A DNA stretch of 48,564 bases from Caldifarciminota bacterium (GTDB lineage Bacteria > Hydrothermota > Tepidihabitantia > Tepidihabitantales > DTDR01). The notes beneath the pieces are model-generated. The model saw nothing but the letters and a program-made list of their open reading frames with translations. It made no database searches and was not told the DNA's origin. The translations under genes and the position numbers were made by a program. This document shows, piece by piece, positions 25,694 to 34,735 of this stretch. The stretch covers positions 1-48,564 of the forward strand of contig JANXBG010000012.1 in the NCBI GenBank assembly GCA_025060715.1, written 5' to 3'. Positions within the stretch are counted from its first letter, which is position 1. Each line of letters opens with the position of its first letter.

Positions 25694-26815
25694 ATGCTTG
25701 ATTTCTCTTTTTATCGAAAAGAGTTTCCTATTTTAGAAAATTATATTTATCTTAATAGTGCTGCAAGTAGTCCTATGCCACTGCGAACAAAAAAAGCGAT
25801 AGAGAGTTGGCTTGATAAATATCTCTATGAAGGAAATATTGAATGGGAAGAATGTGAAAAATTGTCAGAGGAGACAAGAGAGATTATTGCCAAATTTTTA
25901 AATGCCAATAAAGAAGAAATTTGTTTTAAAAGAAATACCAGTGAAGGGATTTTAACCATTTTAAGTTTTATTAAGTTTAATAAAAATGACAACATTATTG
26001 TGGCCAAAGATAATTTCCCTGCCAATTTTCTACCATATAAAAATTTTGACAAGGTGGAGAAAAGATATATATCAATTTTAAAAGGAGATGTGTTAAAGCA
26101 GATAAAAAAGGTATTTAATAGAAAAACAAAGTTGATTGCCTTGGATTGGATACATTTCCTTTCGGGTTATCAAATTCCTCTAAAAGAGATAAGTGATTTT
26201 TGTAAAAATTATGATTGTTTTTTATTGATTGATGGAATTCAAGGAGTTGGAGCAATAGAGATAGATTTAGAAAAAATTAATATTGATTTTTTTGTTTTTG
26301 GTAGTGGCAAATGGCTTTTTCCACCACAAGGAATTGGAATTCTTTATATTAAAAAGGAAGTTTTAAAAAATCTTAAAATTGATTGTGTTGGATGGCTTGG
26401 GTACGAATGGAAAGAATTTAATAAAATATTTACAAAAAAGAAATTAAAAAGAAGTGCTGATAAGTTGGAAGAAGGCACAAAAAATTATTTAGGAATCGTA
26501 GGTTTGAAAGAAAATATAAAATTTATTAGTGAAATTGGTATAAAAAATATTCAAAATTATCTTTTATCTTTAACCAATTATCTAATTGAAAAGTTAAGAG
26601 ATTTAAATTTTCAAATTTTAGAAAGAAATAAAGGTAGCGGTATTGTGGCTTGTAAAAGAAAAGATAAAGATAGTGAATTTCTTTATCAGAGTATTTTAGA
26701 AAAAGGTTTCAAGATTTCTTTAAGGGAAGAGTATTTAAGAATATCACCCCATTTTTACAATACTAAAAAAGAAATAGATAATTTAATTGAAACATTAGCT
26801 TATTTAACAAAATGA
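25694..26815 (+). CDS. Class V aminotransferase-fold PLP enzyme (not a typical cysteine desulfurase)
   Basis: This 373-residue fold-type I enzyme opens YLNSAASSPMPLRT. It has Asp180 (LLIDGIQGVG) for the pyridine nitrogen and PLP Lys206 in FGSGKWLFPPQG. It resembles SufS/CsdA proteins over the core, but the C-terminal segment where a desulfurase carries its RxGxHC catalytic Cys reads SLREEYLRISPHFYNT, without Cys. Cysteine desulfuration is therefore unlikely; isopenicillin-N-epimerase-like or other lyase/transaminase activity is possible. Its stop overlaps the DUF58 gene by 4 nt, an unusual pairing. The substrate is unknown. Confidence 0.75.
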   Translation: MLDFSFYRKEFPILENYIYLNSAASSPMPLRTKKAIESWLDKYLYEGNIEWEECEKLSEETREIIAKFLNANKEEICFKRNTSEGILTILSFIKFNKNDNIIVAKDNFPANFLPYKNFDKVEKRYISILKGDVLKQIKKVFNRKTKLIALDWIHFLSGYQIPLKEISDFCKNYDCFLLIDGIQGVGAIEIDLEKINIDFFVFGSGKWLFPPQGIGILYIKKEVLKNLKIDCVGWLGYEWKEFNKIFTKKKLKRSADKLEEGTKNYLGIVGLKENIKFISEIGIKNIQNYLLSLTNYLIEKLRDLNFQILERNKGSGIVACKRKDKDSEFLYQSILEKGFKISLREEYLRISPHFYNTKKEIDNLIETLAYLTK

Positions 26816-27693
26816 AATATCTTTTACCAGAGATAATTCATAAAATAAAAAGATTAGATTTGAAAGCAAAATTGGTAGTTGAAGGATTTCTCTCGGGCCT
26901 TCACAAAAGTCCTTATAAAGGACAAGCGATAGAATTTGCCGATTATCGTCCTTATCTTCCGGGAGATGAACTTAAAAGGATTGATTGGAAGATATTTGCT
27001 AAGACTGATAGATTTTGGGTAAGAGAATATGAGGAAGAAACTAATCTAAGGGCTTATTTGCTTTTAGATAACTCCCATTCAATGGCTTATAAAAGTAAAG
27101 AGATAAGTAAGTTTGAATATGCCTCTTTTTTAGCAGCCTGTTTTGCCTATTTATTATTCAAACAACACGATAGTATAGGAATTGCTATTTTTAATAAAAA
27201 GGATTACCAATATCTTCCACCCCAATTTTCTAAAATTCATCTGTCAAAAGTATTAGAAACTATTGAAAAGGCAAGACCTGAAGGAGAGACAGATATTCTT
27301 AAAAGTTTAACCGAAATTGGAAAAAAAATTAAAAAGAGAGGATTGATAATTATTTTTTCTGACCTATTTGATAATAAAGATAATGTGTTAAAAGCATTAA
27401 AAAATTTACGACATAAAAAAAATGAAGTTTTAGTTTTTCATATCCTTGACCCAAATGAAATAAATCTCTCTTATAATGAACCTTTAATTTTTAGAGATTT
27501 GGAAACAAAAAGAGAGATAACCTTGGACCCAAGAGGAATAAGAAAGGAATATCAAGAAAGTTTAAAGAATTTATTTTTATATTATAAAAGAGAATGTGCT
27601 GCTCACTATATTGACTATAATCTTATTTTTACTGATATGCCTTTTGATTATGCTTTTTTTAATTATTTAGAAAAAAGGTCAAAAATTAAATGA
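26812..27693 (+). CDS. DUF58 domain protein
   Basis: This 293-residue protein carries the DUF58 hallmark: GLHKSPYKGQAIEFADYRPY, then PGDELKRIDWKIFAKTDRFW and a vWA-like LLLDNSHSMAY with DxSxS-type residues. DUF58 proteins are usually encoded with a MoxR AAA+ ATPase and Bat-type vWA membrane proteins, a set implicated in chaperone-like metal insertion or envelope stress functions. Here the BatA-like partner follows with a 4-nt overlap, while no MoxR gene is in the window. Predicted cytoplasmic. Confidence 0.88.
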   Translation: MKYLLPEIIHKIKRLDLKAKLVVEGFLSGLHKSPYKGQAIEFADYRPYLPGDELKRIDWKIFAKTDRFWVREYEEETNLRAYLLLDNSHSMAYKSKEISKFEYASFLAACFAYLLFKQHDSIGIAIFNKKDYQYLPPQFSKIHLSKVLETIEKARPEGETDILKSLTEIGKKIKKRGLIIIFSDLFDNKDNVLKALKNLRHKKNEVLVFHILDPNEINLSYNEPLIFRDLETKREITLDPRGIRKEYQESLKNLFLYYKRECAAHYIDYNLIFTDMPFDYAFFNYLEKRSKIK

Positions 27694-29555
27694 GCTTTTT
27701 TACTCCCTTTTTTCTTTATCTTCTACCGCTATCTTCTTTACCTATTATTCTCCATTTTATTTTCCGTTTCCGATTAAAAAAAGTTGATTTTTCTTCTTTA
27801 TTTTTCTTGGTTGATTTAAAAAAAGAGAGATTTAATTTTTATCGGTTAAGAGATATTTTACTTCTTATCTTGCGAACACTCTTTATTGCTTTTTTGATTT
27901 TAAGTTTAAGTCGCCCCTATATTTTAAAGAAAAAATCACCCCTTCTTAAAATTTTGCCTCAAAAAGCAAAATCAATTCTTATTATTCTTGATGATTCTTA
28001 TAGTATGGGATATGAAAATAATTTTGAAAAGGGGAAAGAAATTTTAAAAGAGATTATTAAAAATCTTAATAAAAATTCAAAAGTTACAATTTTGTTAACA
28101 AGTAAAAGAAAAATTGTTGAAAATGAAAAAGTAGCCAATATTTCGGAGAGTTTGATTGAAAATTTAAAAATCTCTTATGATATTTCTTATGCTAAAGAGA
28201 TATTAGAAAATCTTAAAGATTTTGATGGTGAAGTTTATCTGATTACTGATTTACAAGAATATTCTTATTCTTTTTTGAAAGATTTTAAAAGTAATTTTTT
28301 ATTAAGAATTGTTGATTTAGGAAAGGAGAATTTTAAAAATTGTGGAATTGTTGATTTTCGGTTTTTACCCGAAAGAGAAGAGAAAATTGCTTTCCAAGTG
28401 AAACTGGCTAATTATTCTCAAAGAGAAGTGGAAACACCAATTACTATTTATGGAGAAGATTTTGTTTTTAAAAATTTCTTAATTCTTTCTTCAGGGATAA
28501 AAGAGTTTAACTTGGAAATTCCTAAAAGATCTGAAAAAAATATAATTACAGGAAGAGTGGAAATTGGTGAAGATAATTTGGTAAGTGATAATATTTATTA
28601 TTTTGTTTATGAAAAAAAGAAAGAAATTCCTCTTTTGATCGCTTACGAGAGAGAGGAAGATATATTTTATTTGAGAAAGTTATTTTCGGTTATTAAAAAT
28701 TATCAAATAAATTATTTGTCTTTGAAAGAAATAAAAAAAATTTCTTTTTCTTCTTACTCTATAGTTTTTTTAGTCAATCCTTCTAAAATTGATCAATTTT
28801 TAAAATGGCAATTATTAAATTATTTAAAAAAGGGAGGAAAAGTTATTTTGATTTTAGGAAGGACTTTGGAAGAAAATAAATTTGAAGAGATTTTTGAGAC
28901 GAAAGAAACTTGGGAAGGAAAAGGGTTTTTGACTCTGGAAAAGTGGGAAAAAAATCATTTTATCTTTCAAGATTTTAAAGAAAAGGTTATAAAAGAACCA
29001 AAATTTTATCGAGTTGTTAATTTACAAGAAAAAAATCTGAAAGTATTAGCATATTTTAATAATAATTTTCCTTTTCTTTTAGAAGATACTTTAAATAATT
29101 TATTAATTTTTACCACTAATTTTTCTGATAACTTTACCGATATGCCATCAAAAATAATCTTTCTTCCTTTAATCCTAAGAACCCTTGAATATTTGGGAAT
29201 AGAAAGAAAAAATAATTTCTTTGTAGGTGAAACAATAGTCTTAAATTTTGATTTACCACAAATAAAAATTATGACTCCTTTTGGAAATTTTTTAAAGGAA
29301 ACCTATTTAGAAAAAGGAACGCGGATAATAAAATTTAACGAAACAAAAGAGCCGGGAATATATCAGTTTGAAGAAAAAAAAGTTTCGATAAATGTAAAAG
29401 GGGATGAAGGTAATCTTAAAAAATTAAATTTAAAGGAAAGAGAAAATTTAAAAATTATAAAAGGAGAAATAAAATTAGAGTATGAAATAACTTATTTTTT
29501 TCTATTTTTGACCTTCTTTATTTTTCTAACAGAAGTTATCCTTTTTCTTATTTAG
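27690..29555 (+). CDS. BatA/vWA-like membrane protein
   Basis: This 621-residue protein starts with the BatA N-terminal pair of membrane segments (PFFLYLLPLSSLPIILHFIF, and LLLILRTLFIAFLILSLSRPY near residue 60). A vWA-like domain follows with LIILDDSYSMGYENN, then a beta-rich region and a class I glutamine-amidotransferase-like segment (IVFLVNPSKIDQF...GGKVILILG). It ends with one transmembrane helix (FFLFLTFFIFLTEVILFLI). It is translationally coupled to the DUF58 gene, and the two probably act together at the inner membrane. Its last 4 nt overlap the convergent small gene. Confidence 0.8.
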   Translation: MSFFTPFFLYLLPLSSLPIILHFIFRFRLKKVDFSSLFFLVDLKKERFNFYRLRDILLLILRTLFIAFLILSLSRPYILKKKSPLLKILPQKAKSILIILDDSYSMGYENNFEKGKEILKEIIKNLNKNSKVTILLTSKRKIVENEKVANISESLIENLKISYDISYAKEILENLKDFDGEVYLITDLQEYSYSFLKDFKSNFLLRIVDLGKENFKNCGIVDFRFLPEREEKIAFQVKLANYSQREVETPITIYGEDFVFKNFLILSSGIKEFNLEIPKRSEKNIITGRVEIGEDNLVSDNIYYFVYEKKKEIPLLIAYEREEDIFYLRKLFSVIKNYQINYLSLKEIKKISFSSYSIVFLVNPSKIDQFLKWQLLNYLKKGGKVILILGRTLEENKFEEIFETKETWEGKGFLTLEKWEKNHFIFQDFKEKVIKEPKFYRVVNLQEKNLKVLAYFNNNFPFLLEDTLNNLLIFTTNFSDNFTDMPSKIIFLPLILRTLEYLGIERKNNFFVGETIVLNFDLPQIKIMTPFGNFLKETYLEKGTRIIKFNETKEPGIYQFEEKKVSINVKGDEGNLKKLNLKERENLKIIKGEIKLEYEITYFFLFLTFFIFLTEVILFLI

Positions 29556-29914
29556 TCTTCTCTTTCTGCTAATTGATGGAGATAACGGACATATCGGTTC
29601 ATAAAAGTTTCATCTTCTAATATTGCTACTCTTTTGATAATTACCCGATTGGCTTCGCCAACGATTTTAAGCCCATAGACTTCGTGTCCTGGTTCTCGTA
29701 CAATCCACTCAATCCCCATACCTGGTTCTTTTGAAGGAGAATACCCTTTACCAGTTTCTCTTTGTAAAAATTTTGCTATTTCCCAACTCAACGTTTCTAC
29801 CGCTTCACTAATAGAAACGCCTTCTTTTAAAAAAAGAATGATTACTTCGCCACCATATTCCCGTACATCATCTAATCTACTTCTTTTTAAGTCAAAATAG
29901 TCTCTTAAATCCAT
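29552..29914 (-). CDS. Conserved-looking small protein, function unknown
   Basis: This 120-residue protein is not recognised. It is less lysine-rich than its neighbours and has a mixed alpha/beta pattern: VIILFLKEG, a helix SEAVETLSWEIAKFLQRET, GMGIEWIVREPGHEVYGLKI, VIIKRVAILE, and a final helix FMNRYVRYLHQLAERED. It has no signal peptide or metal motif. It begins 14 nt after the stop of the M20 peptidase gene and is probably in its operon, which suggests but does not show a link to peptide metabolism. Confidence 0.7.
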   Translation of the reverse strand: MDLRDYFDLKRSRLDDVREYGGEVIILFLKEGVSISEAVETLSWEIAKFLQRETGKGYSPSKEPGMGIEWIVREPGHEVYGLKIVGEANRVIIKRVAILEDETFMNRYVRYLHQLAERED

Positions 29915-29928
29915 AATATATTATTATT

Positions 29929-31179
29929 TTAAAAATCCTTTAAGTCAAGACCAAAAAGATAAGCATAAACTTTGGTGGAATCAATCATATTTTCAATTAA
30001 AGAATATTCATTAGGTTGATGAGCAACACCACAAACTTTTCCCCACACTACTGGTTGAAATCCTTTTTTTCTAAAAATGGCTGCTACTGTTCCACCGCCG
30101 ATGCCGATTAATTTTGGTTTTTGGTTTAAGACTTCTTCAACTGCCTTTTTTAAAAATTTTACTATCAGGGCGTCTTCTTTTGTTTTAGGAGCTACTTCTT
30201 CGTGATGAATAACTTCTAAATCTATTTTTACCTTATATTTTTCTTGCCAAAAAGATATTATTTCTTTCAAATAGACAATTATTTCTGAAAAAGAATAATC
30301 AGGAAGATAACGACAATCAAAATAGAAAACATCTTCGCCAGGAATAGTATTGATATTGGGAATATTATTTTCTTTTTTCGTTGGTTCAAAAGTAGTAACA
30401 GGTGGTTCAAAAAGATAATCTTTTTTATTAAATTTCTTTTCAAAATTTTCTGATAGATAAGTAATTAAATAGGCACCAATTTTGTGGGCATTTATTCCTT
30501 TATGGGGAGTAGAAGCATGAGTTTGGTAGCCAATTATTTTAAATTTCAACCAAATTATTCCTTTTTCTGCGATTTCAATAGTGTCACCTTTTTCACTACC
30601 GGCATCAGGGATGATAATTAAATCTTCTTTATTAAAAAGGTTAAAATTCTCTAAAAGATATTTTATTCCGTACTTGCTACCGGTTTCTTCATCACTTACA
30701 AAAAGTAAACAAATAGAATAAAAAGGTGTTAAATTTAAATCTTTTATTATTCTTAAAGCAAAAATTGAGGAAACCATTTCTTGTTGATTATCTTCAGTTC
30801 CTCTTCCGTATATTTTTCCATCTTTAACCACTGCTTTAAAAGGTGGGGTTTCCCATAATTCTTCATTACCTGCTGGAACCACATCTAAATGGGTGATAAT
30901 CCAAATTTTTTTATCTTCTTCTTTACCAGGATAAAAAGCTAACAAATTTGGTCTTATTTTATTTTTTACCCGTTCATCAACAACATTATATTCTTTTACT
31001 GCTAATCCCCAATTTAATAATTTCTCTTTTAAGAACATTGCTTTTTCATACTCTCCTTCACCGTTATTTTCTGGACCGATAGCGGGAATTTCTGTTAAAT
31101 TTTTTTGTAAATCAATTATTTCTTCTTTATATTCTTCGATTTTTTTTAATATTTTTTGAATTTTCTCCTTTTCCCACAT
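29929..31179 (-). CDS. M20-family metallopeptidase (PepV/DapE-like)
   Basis: This 416-residue protein has the M20 metal and catalytic set: His97-x-Asp99 (THLDVVPAG), Asp130 (YGRGTEDNQQ), catalytic Glu164 with Glu165 (SDEETGSKYG), Asp192 (IIPDAGSEKGD) and a C-terminal His in GVAHQPNEYS. GYQTHASTPHKGINAH marks the lid/dimerisation domain. Members cleave dipeptides or N-acyl amino acids with two zinc ions. The exact substrate cannot be read from sequence; a cytosolic dipeptidase is the likely role, since no signal peptide is present. It is divergent from alr with overlapping promoter regions. Confidence 0.88.
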   Translation of the reverse strand: MWEKEKIQKILKKIEEYKEEIIDLQKNLTEIPAIGPENNGEGEYEKAMFLKEKLLNWGLAVKEYNVVDERVKNKIRPNLLAFYPGKEEDKKIWIITHLDVVPAGNEELWETPPFKAVVKDGKIYGRGTEDNQQEMVSSIFALRIIKDLNLTPFYSICLLFVSDEETGSKYGIKYLLENFNLFNKEDLIIIPDAGSEKGDTIEIAEKGIIWLKFKIIGYQTHASTPHKGINAHKIGAYLITYLSENFEKKFNKKDYLFEPPVTTFEPTKKENNIPNINTIPGEDVFYFDCRYLPDYSFSEIIVYLKEIISFWQEKYKVKIDLEVIHHEEVAPKTKEDALIVKFLKKAVEEVLNQKPKLIGIGGGTVAAIFRKKGFQPVVWGKVCGVAHQPNEYSLIENMIDSTKVYAYLFGLDLKDF

Positions 31180-31189
31180 ATTAATTAAA

Positions 31190-31217
31190 ATAATAATTAA
31201 CTTTTATTTTTTTGCAA
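31190..31217 (-). promoter_or_regulatory. Promoter of the M20 peptidase gene
   Basis: On the minus strand, TTGCAA (31217-31212), 16 bp, TATTAT (31195-31190), 10 nt to the ATG at 31179. It is back-to-back with the alr promoter. Confidence 0.5.
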
Positions 31218-31218
31218 T

Positions 31219-31246
31219 TTGACGAAATTACTCTTTTTAGTATAAT
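31219..31246 (+). promoter_or_regulatory. Leaderless promoter of alr
   Basis: TTGACG (31219-31224), 16 bp, TATAAT (31241-31246), 8 nt to the ATG at 31255. No Shine-Dalgarno. Confidence 0.75.
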
Positions 31247-31254
31247 CTAAAAAA

Positions 31255-32403
31255 ATGGAAAAAGAAAGAGTTTGGTTAGAGATAAATTTAGATAATCTTT
31301 TGTCTAATCTTTTAGTCGTTAAAAAAATAGTAAAAAATAAAAAAATCCTTTTGGCAATTAAAGCTGATGCCTACGGTTTAGGAGCTTGTGAGATTGCTCA
31401 ATTTTTAGAGGATAAAATTGATATGTTGGGTGTTGCTAGTATTGAGGAAGGAATAATTTTGAGAGAAAAAACAAAGATTAAAACTCCGATTCTCATTCTT
31501 AGTCCAATACCTTATAAAACAATTCCTTATTTATTTGAATATGATTTGATTCCTAATGTTAGTGATAAGGAGTTTTTAAAGGAATTAATTAATTATGCCC
31601 AAAAGAATAATAAAAAATTAAAAATTCATATTGAAATAGATACCGGAATGGGAAGAACCGGCTTTTTTATAAAAGAGTTTGAAAAAATATATCAAATAAT
31701 TAAGAATCAAAATTTTTTGAAAATTGAAGGAATTTTTTCTCATTTTCCTGTGGCTGATGGGGATATTCTCTTTAGCAAAAATCAATTAAAAGAATTTTTA
31801 ACATTAATAAAAAAATTAAATTTAAGAAAAAAAATTCTTCATCTTGCTAATTCTTGTGGCCTTTTAAATATTCCCCAATCTCATTTAGATATGGTTCGAC
31901 CAGGTTTAATAATTTATGGTGTTATTCCAAACGGAATTAAAAATGAAAAAATAAAAAAGTTAATTAAACCAGTAATTTCTTTAAAGTCAAAGATAATTAG
32001 TTTGAGATATTTTAAGGAAAATATGAGTATAAGCTATGGCCGAACTTATTTTACTTCTAAACCAACTTTAATTGGTATTCTTTCCTGTGGCTACGGAGAT
32101 GGTTATCCTTATCAACTTTCTAATCGAGGAGAAGTATTATTAAAAGGGAAAAGAACAAATATTGTTGGCGCTATCTGTATGGATTTAACTATGATTGATT
32201 TAAATAATTTTTCTAATATAAAAGTTGGCGATTTAGTAACTTTGATTGGTAAGGACGGAAAGGAAGAGATTACAGTTAATGATGTGGCTTTTTGGGCAAA
32301 TACCATTCCCTATGAAATTATTACCCGTTTAAGTCCTCGAGTACCAAGAGTATATTTTAAAAATAATGAAATTTGGAAAATAAAAAAAACTATAATGAGT
32401 TAA
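31255..32403 (+). CDS. alr: Alanine racemase
   Basis: At 382 residues this is normal length. PLP Lys36 is in LAIKADAYGLG; HIEIDTGMGRTGF lies in the TIM barrel; Tyr261 (SISYGRTYF) is the second catalytic base; and GYGDGYPYQLSNRG with GAICMDLTMIDL form the C-terminal beta domain. It converts L- to D-alanine for peptidoglycan. The gene stands alone, driven by a leaderless promoter divergent from the M20 peptidase. Confidence 0.95.
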   Translation: MEKERVWLEINLDNLLSNLLVVKKIVKNKKILLAIKADAYGLGACEIAQFLEDKIDMLGVASIEEGIILREKTKIKTPILILSPIPYKTIPYLFEYDLIPNVSDKEFLKELINYAQKNNKKLKIHIEIDTGMGRTGFFIKEFEKIYQIIKNQNFLKIEGIFSHFPVADGDILFSKNQLKEFLTLIKKLNLRKKILHLANSCGLLNIPQSHLDMVRPGLIIYGVIPNGIKNEKIKKLIKPVISLKSKIISLRYFKENMSISYGRTYFTSKPTLIGILSCGYGDGYPYQLSNRGEVLLKGKRTNIVGAICMDLTMIDLNNFSNIKVGDLVTLIGKDGKEEITVNDVAFWANTIPYEIITRLSPRVPRVYFKNNEIWKIKKTIMS

Positions 32404-32489
32404 ACTTTTATGAAAATTCTTGAAATTTCTACTTTACATAATTTTTTAAATCATTTCGCTACTATTAGTAATTCATTGGATCCATAATA

Positions 32490-32543
32490 AAATTAGGCAT
32501 AAATTATCTTTAAATCTTAAATAATAACCAAAAATTTGTAAAG
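32490..32543 (-). repeat. Short IS481-like scar
   Basis: The reverse complement contains AATTTTTGGTTATTATTTAA and then GATAATTTATGC. These line up with the transposase stop region of the copy at 25230-25265 apart from a ~10-nt insertion. It is only about 54 bp, so chance similarity in AT-rich DNA cannot be ruled out. Confidence 0.4.
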
Positions 32544-32581
32544 ACGTAGCAGATTTTTAACGTTTTTATTTTTTAGTCAAT

Positions 32582-32609
32582 TTGACTTTTTAAAAATTTT
32601 TATTAATAT
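32582..32609 (+). promoter_or_regulatory. Promoter of tRNA-Val(GAC)
   Basis: TTGACT (32582-32587), 16 bp, TAATAT (32604-32609), 20 nt before the tRNA. It probably also drives the genes downstream of the tRNA. Confidence 0.55.
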
Positions 32610-32629
32610 TATAATTAATGAATAAAAAT

Positions 32630-32705
<76 letters not shown>

Positions 32706-32724
32706 TTTTTTTCTTTTCTAATAG

Positions 32725-33432
32725 ATGGTTTCAGAGATAATTAAATTATTATGGGGGCTGCAACAGGTAGACAACGAAATAGATTATCTTACTAAAAAAG
32801 CAAATGAAATACCTGAAAAAATCAAGGGCTTAAATCTCCATTTGGAACAAGAAACAAAAAATTTAGAACAAAATAGAGCAAATGTTATTAATTATAAAAA
32901 AGAATATAAACTTGCGGAAGTAGATTTAAAAACTTGTGAAGAAAAGATTGCTCAATATCAAGTTCAATTATATAGTGCCAAAACTAATGAGCAATATAAA
33001 GCCTTTTTAAAAGAAATTGAAAATCAAAAGAAATTAAAAAATGAGATTGAGGATAAAATGATTGAACTTTTAGAGAAAATTGAAAATACTGAACGAGAGA
33101 TTAAACGTAAAGAAAAGGAGATTGAAATTATAAAAGAAGATACTCAGAAAAAGATAGAAGAACTTAAAAAAGAGGAAGAAAAAATAAGAGAAGAAATAAA
33201 AAAAAGAGAGGAAAAAAGAAAAGAATTAATATCCTCTTTACCGGTTAATTATTATGAAATTTATGAAAAAATTAAAAAAAGAAGAAATGGAATTGCGGTC
33301 GCTAAAATAGAGAATGAGGTCTGTGGTATTTGTTTTAATCCCATTCCACCTCAAACTGTTATTGAAATAAGAAAAAATGAGAATATTTATTATTGTGATT
33401 ATTGTGGCCGGATATTAGTAGTCATTGAATAA
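32725..33432 (+). CDS. Coiled-coil zinc-ribbon protein (COG1579 / CdsZ-like)
   Basis: This 235-residue protein opens with LLWGLQQVDNEIDYL, has a long antiparallel coiled coil with the conserved turn region YSAKTNEQYKAFLKEIE near residue 88, and ends in a C4 zinc ribbon (VCGICFNPIPPQTV and YYCDYCGRIL). This matches COG1579, proposed nucleic-acid-binding or assembly proteins. It has neither a Shine-Dalgarno nor its own -10, and starts 19 nt after tRNA-Val(GAC), so its mRNA is probably released by tRNA 3' processing. It abuts the acyltransferase gene with no gap. Confidence 0.82.
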   Translation: MVSEIIKLLWGLQQVDNEIDYLTKKANEIPEKIKGLNLHLEQETKNLEQNRANVINYKKEYKLAEVDLKTCEEKIAQYQVQLYSAKTNEQYKAFLKEIENQKKLKNEIEDKMIELLEKIENTEREIKRKEKEIEIIKEDTQKKIEELKKEEEKIREEIKKREEKRKELISSLPVNYYEIYEKIKKRRNGIAVAKIENEVCGICFNPIPPQTVIEIRKNENIYYCDYCGRILVVIE

Positions 33433-34314
33433 ATGTCTTTGAGACAATTTTTTAAAAAATATTTAATGTATTTAGGAATATTGATGGGAACTTTTTTACC
33501 TCGTTGGTTTTCTTTGATTTTAGCAAAAATTATTGGATATATTTGTTTTCTATTAATGAAAAACCAAAAAAGAAGAATGGTAAACAATTATTTTTATATT
33601 TTTGGAAAAGAAATTGGGGAAAAGAAAGCTCAAGAATTAACAAAAAAACTTTTTATAAATTTAGCAATTTGTGTTGCCGATTTTTTGAAATCACCGAGTT
33701 ATAAAAAAAAACATCTTTTTTCTCTAATAGAAAATCAGCCTTGTAAGGACTTTTTTTATGATGCTCAAACACAAAAGTTAATTTTAGCAACTTTGCATTT
33801 AGGCAATTGGGAATTGGGAGGCATTACTTTATCTCGCATGGGGTTAAATTTTTGTTGTTTAATTGAGGTTTTACCTTTTGGTCTGAGTAAGATTTTTAAT
33901 TGGATAAGAGAGAAAAGTCATTTAAAACCAATCCCTTATAATTCTTCAAAAGAGATAATTAATGCTTTAAAAAATGGTTATAATTTAGCGATTCTTTCTG
34001 ACCGTTCACTAAATCGCCAAGGATTAGTATTACCTTTTGGTAAAGGGAAAAGAATTTTTCCTAAGGGTGCTGCCTATTTATCACAGAAATATAAAATTCC
34101 CTTATATTTTGGTTATTTTGTGTTAAAAGAAAGAAGCCAAAGATATTTAATAAGTGTTGAAAAAATAAAAACGGAATATAGAAATGATGAAAATTTCGAA
34201 GAAGAGGTAGAAAAATTAACAAAGATAATTGCTGAAAAAATAGCATCGGCAGTGATGAAATATCCTACCCAATGGTTTGTTTTTCAAGGAGATTTTTTAG
34301 ATGAAAAAAATTAA
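33433..34314 (+). CDS. LpxL/HtrB-family lipid A (or lysophospholipid) acyltransferase
   Basis: This 293-residue protein has an N-terminal hydrophobic stretch (LMYLGILMGTFL), the catalytic HxxxxE motif in TLHLGNWELGG (His122, Glu127), LSDRSLNRQGLVLPFG, and the conserved PTQWFVFQGDF near the end. Such enzymes add secondary acyl chains to lipid A at the inner membrane, which supports an outer-membrane envelope. No other lpx gene is in the window, so the acceptor is inferred. The dut gene overlaps its 3' end by 14 nt. Confidence 0.85.
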   Translation: MSLRQFFKKYLMYLGILMGTFLPRWFSLILAKIIGYICFLLMKNQKRRMVNNYFYIFGKEIGEKKAQELTKKLFINLAICVADFLKSPSYKKKHLFSLIENQPCKDFFYDAQTQKLILATLHLGNWELGGITLSRMGLNFCCLIEVLPFGLSKIFNWIREKSHLKPIPYNSSKEIINALKNGYNLAILSDRSLNRQGLVLPFGKGKRIFPKGAAYLSQKYKIPLYFGYFVLKERSQRYLISVEKIKTEYRNDENFEEEVEKLTKIIAEKIASAVMKYPTQWFVFQGDFLDEKN

Positions 34315-34735
34315 AGTAAAAATAAAAAGGATAAGCAGTATACCTTTACCAAAATATCAAACTCCTGATGCTTCTGGTTTAGATTTATATTCAGCAGAAG
34401 ATAAGGTAATTAAAAAAAAATCCTTTGCTACAATAAGAACCGGTATCGCCATCGAAATTCCTAAAGGATATGAAGCTCAAGTTAGACCAAGAAGTGGTTT
34501 AGCAAAAAATTATGGGATTGGTGTTTTAAATAGTCCGGGAACAATAGATGCTGATTACCGAGGTGAAATTATGGTGATATTATTTAACTTTAGCAACAAA
34601 AATTTTAAAATCAAAAAAGGAGAAAGAATTGCTCAGTTGGTTTTTTCACCAATTGTAAAAGTTAAATGGGTGGAAGTAAAAGAGTTAAAAAAAAGTAAAA
34701 GAAATGAGGGAGGTTTTGGTCATACTGGGAGATAA
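34301..34735 (+). CDS. dut: dUTP diphosphatase
   Basis: This 144-residue trimeric-type dUTPase has all five motifs: ASGLDLYSAED, RPRSGLAKNYGI, LNSPGTIDADYRGEI with the catalytic Asp, KKGERIAQLVFSPI and the C-terminal arm RNEGGFGHTGR. It hydrolyses dUTP to dUMP and pyrophosphate, keeping uracil out of DNA. It lies in the run from tRNA-Val(GAC) to the glycosyltransferase, and the next ATG follows its stop directly. Confidence 0.96.
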   Translation: MKKIKVKIKRISSIPLPKYQTPDASGLDLYSAEDKVIKKKSFATIRTGIAIEIPKGYEAQVRPRSGLAKNYGIGVLNSPGTIDADYRGEIMVILFNFSNKNFKIKKGERIAQLVFSPIVKVKWVEVKELKKSKRNEGGFGHTGR

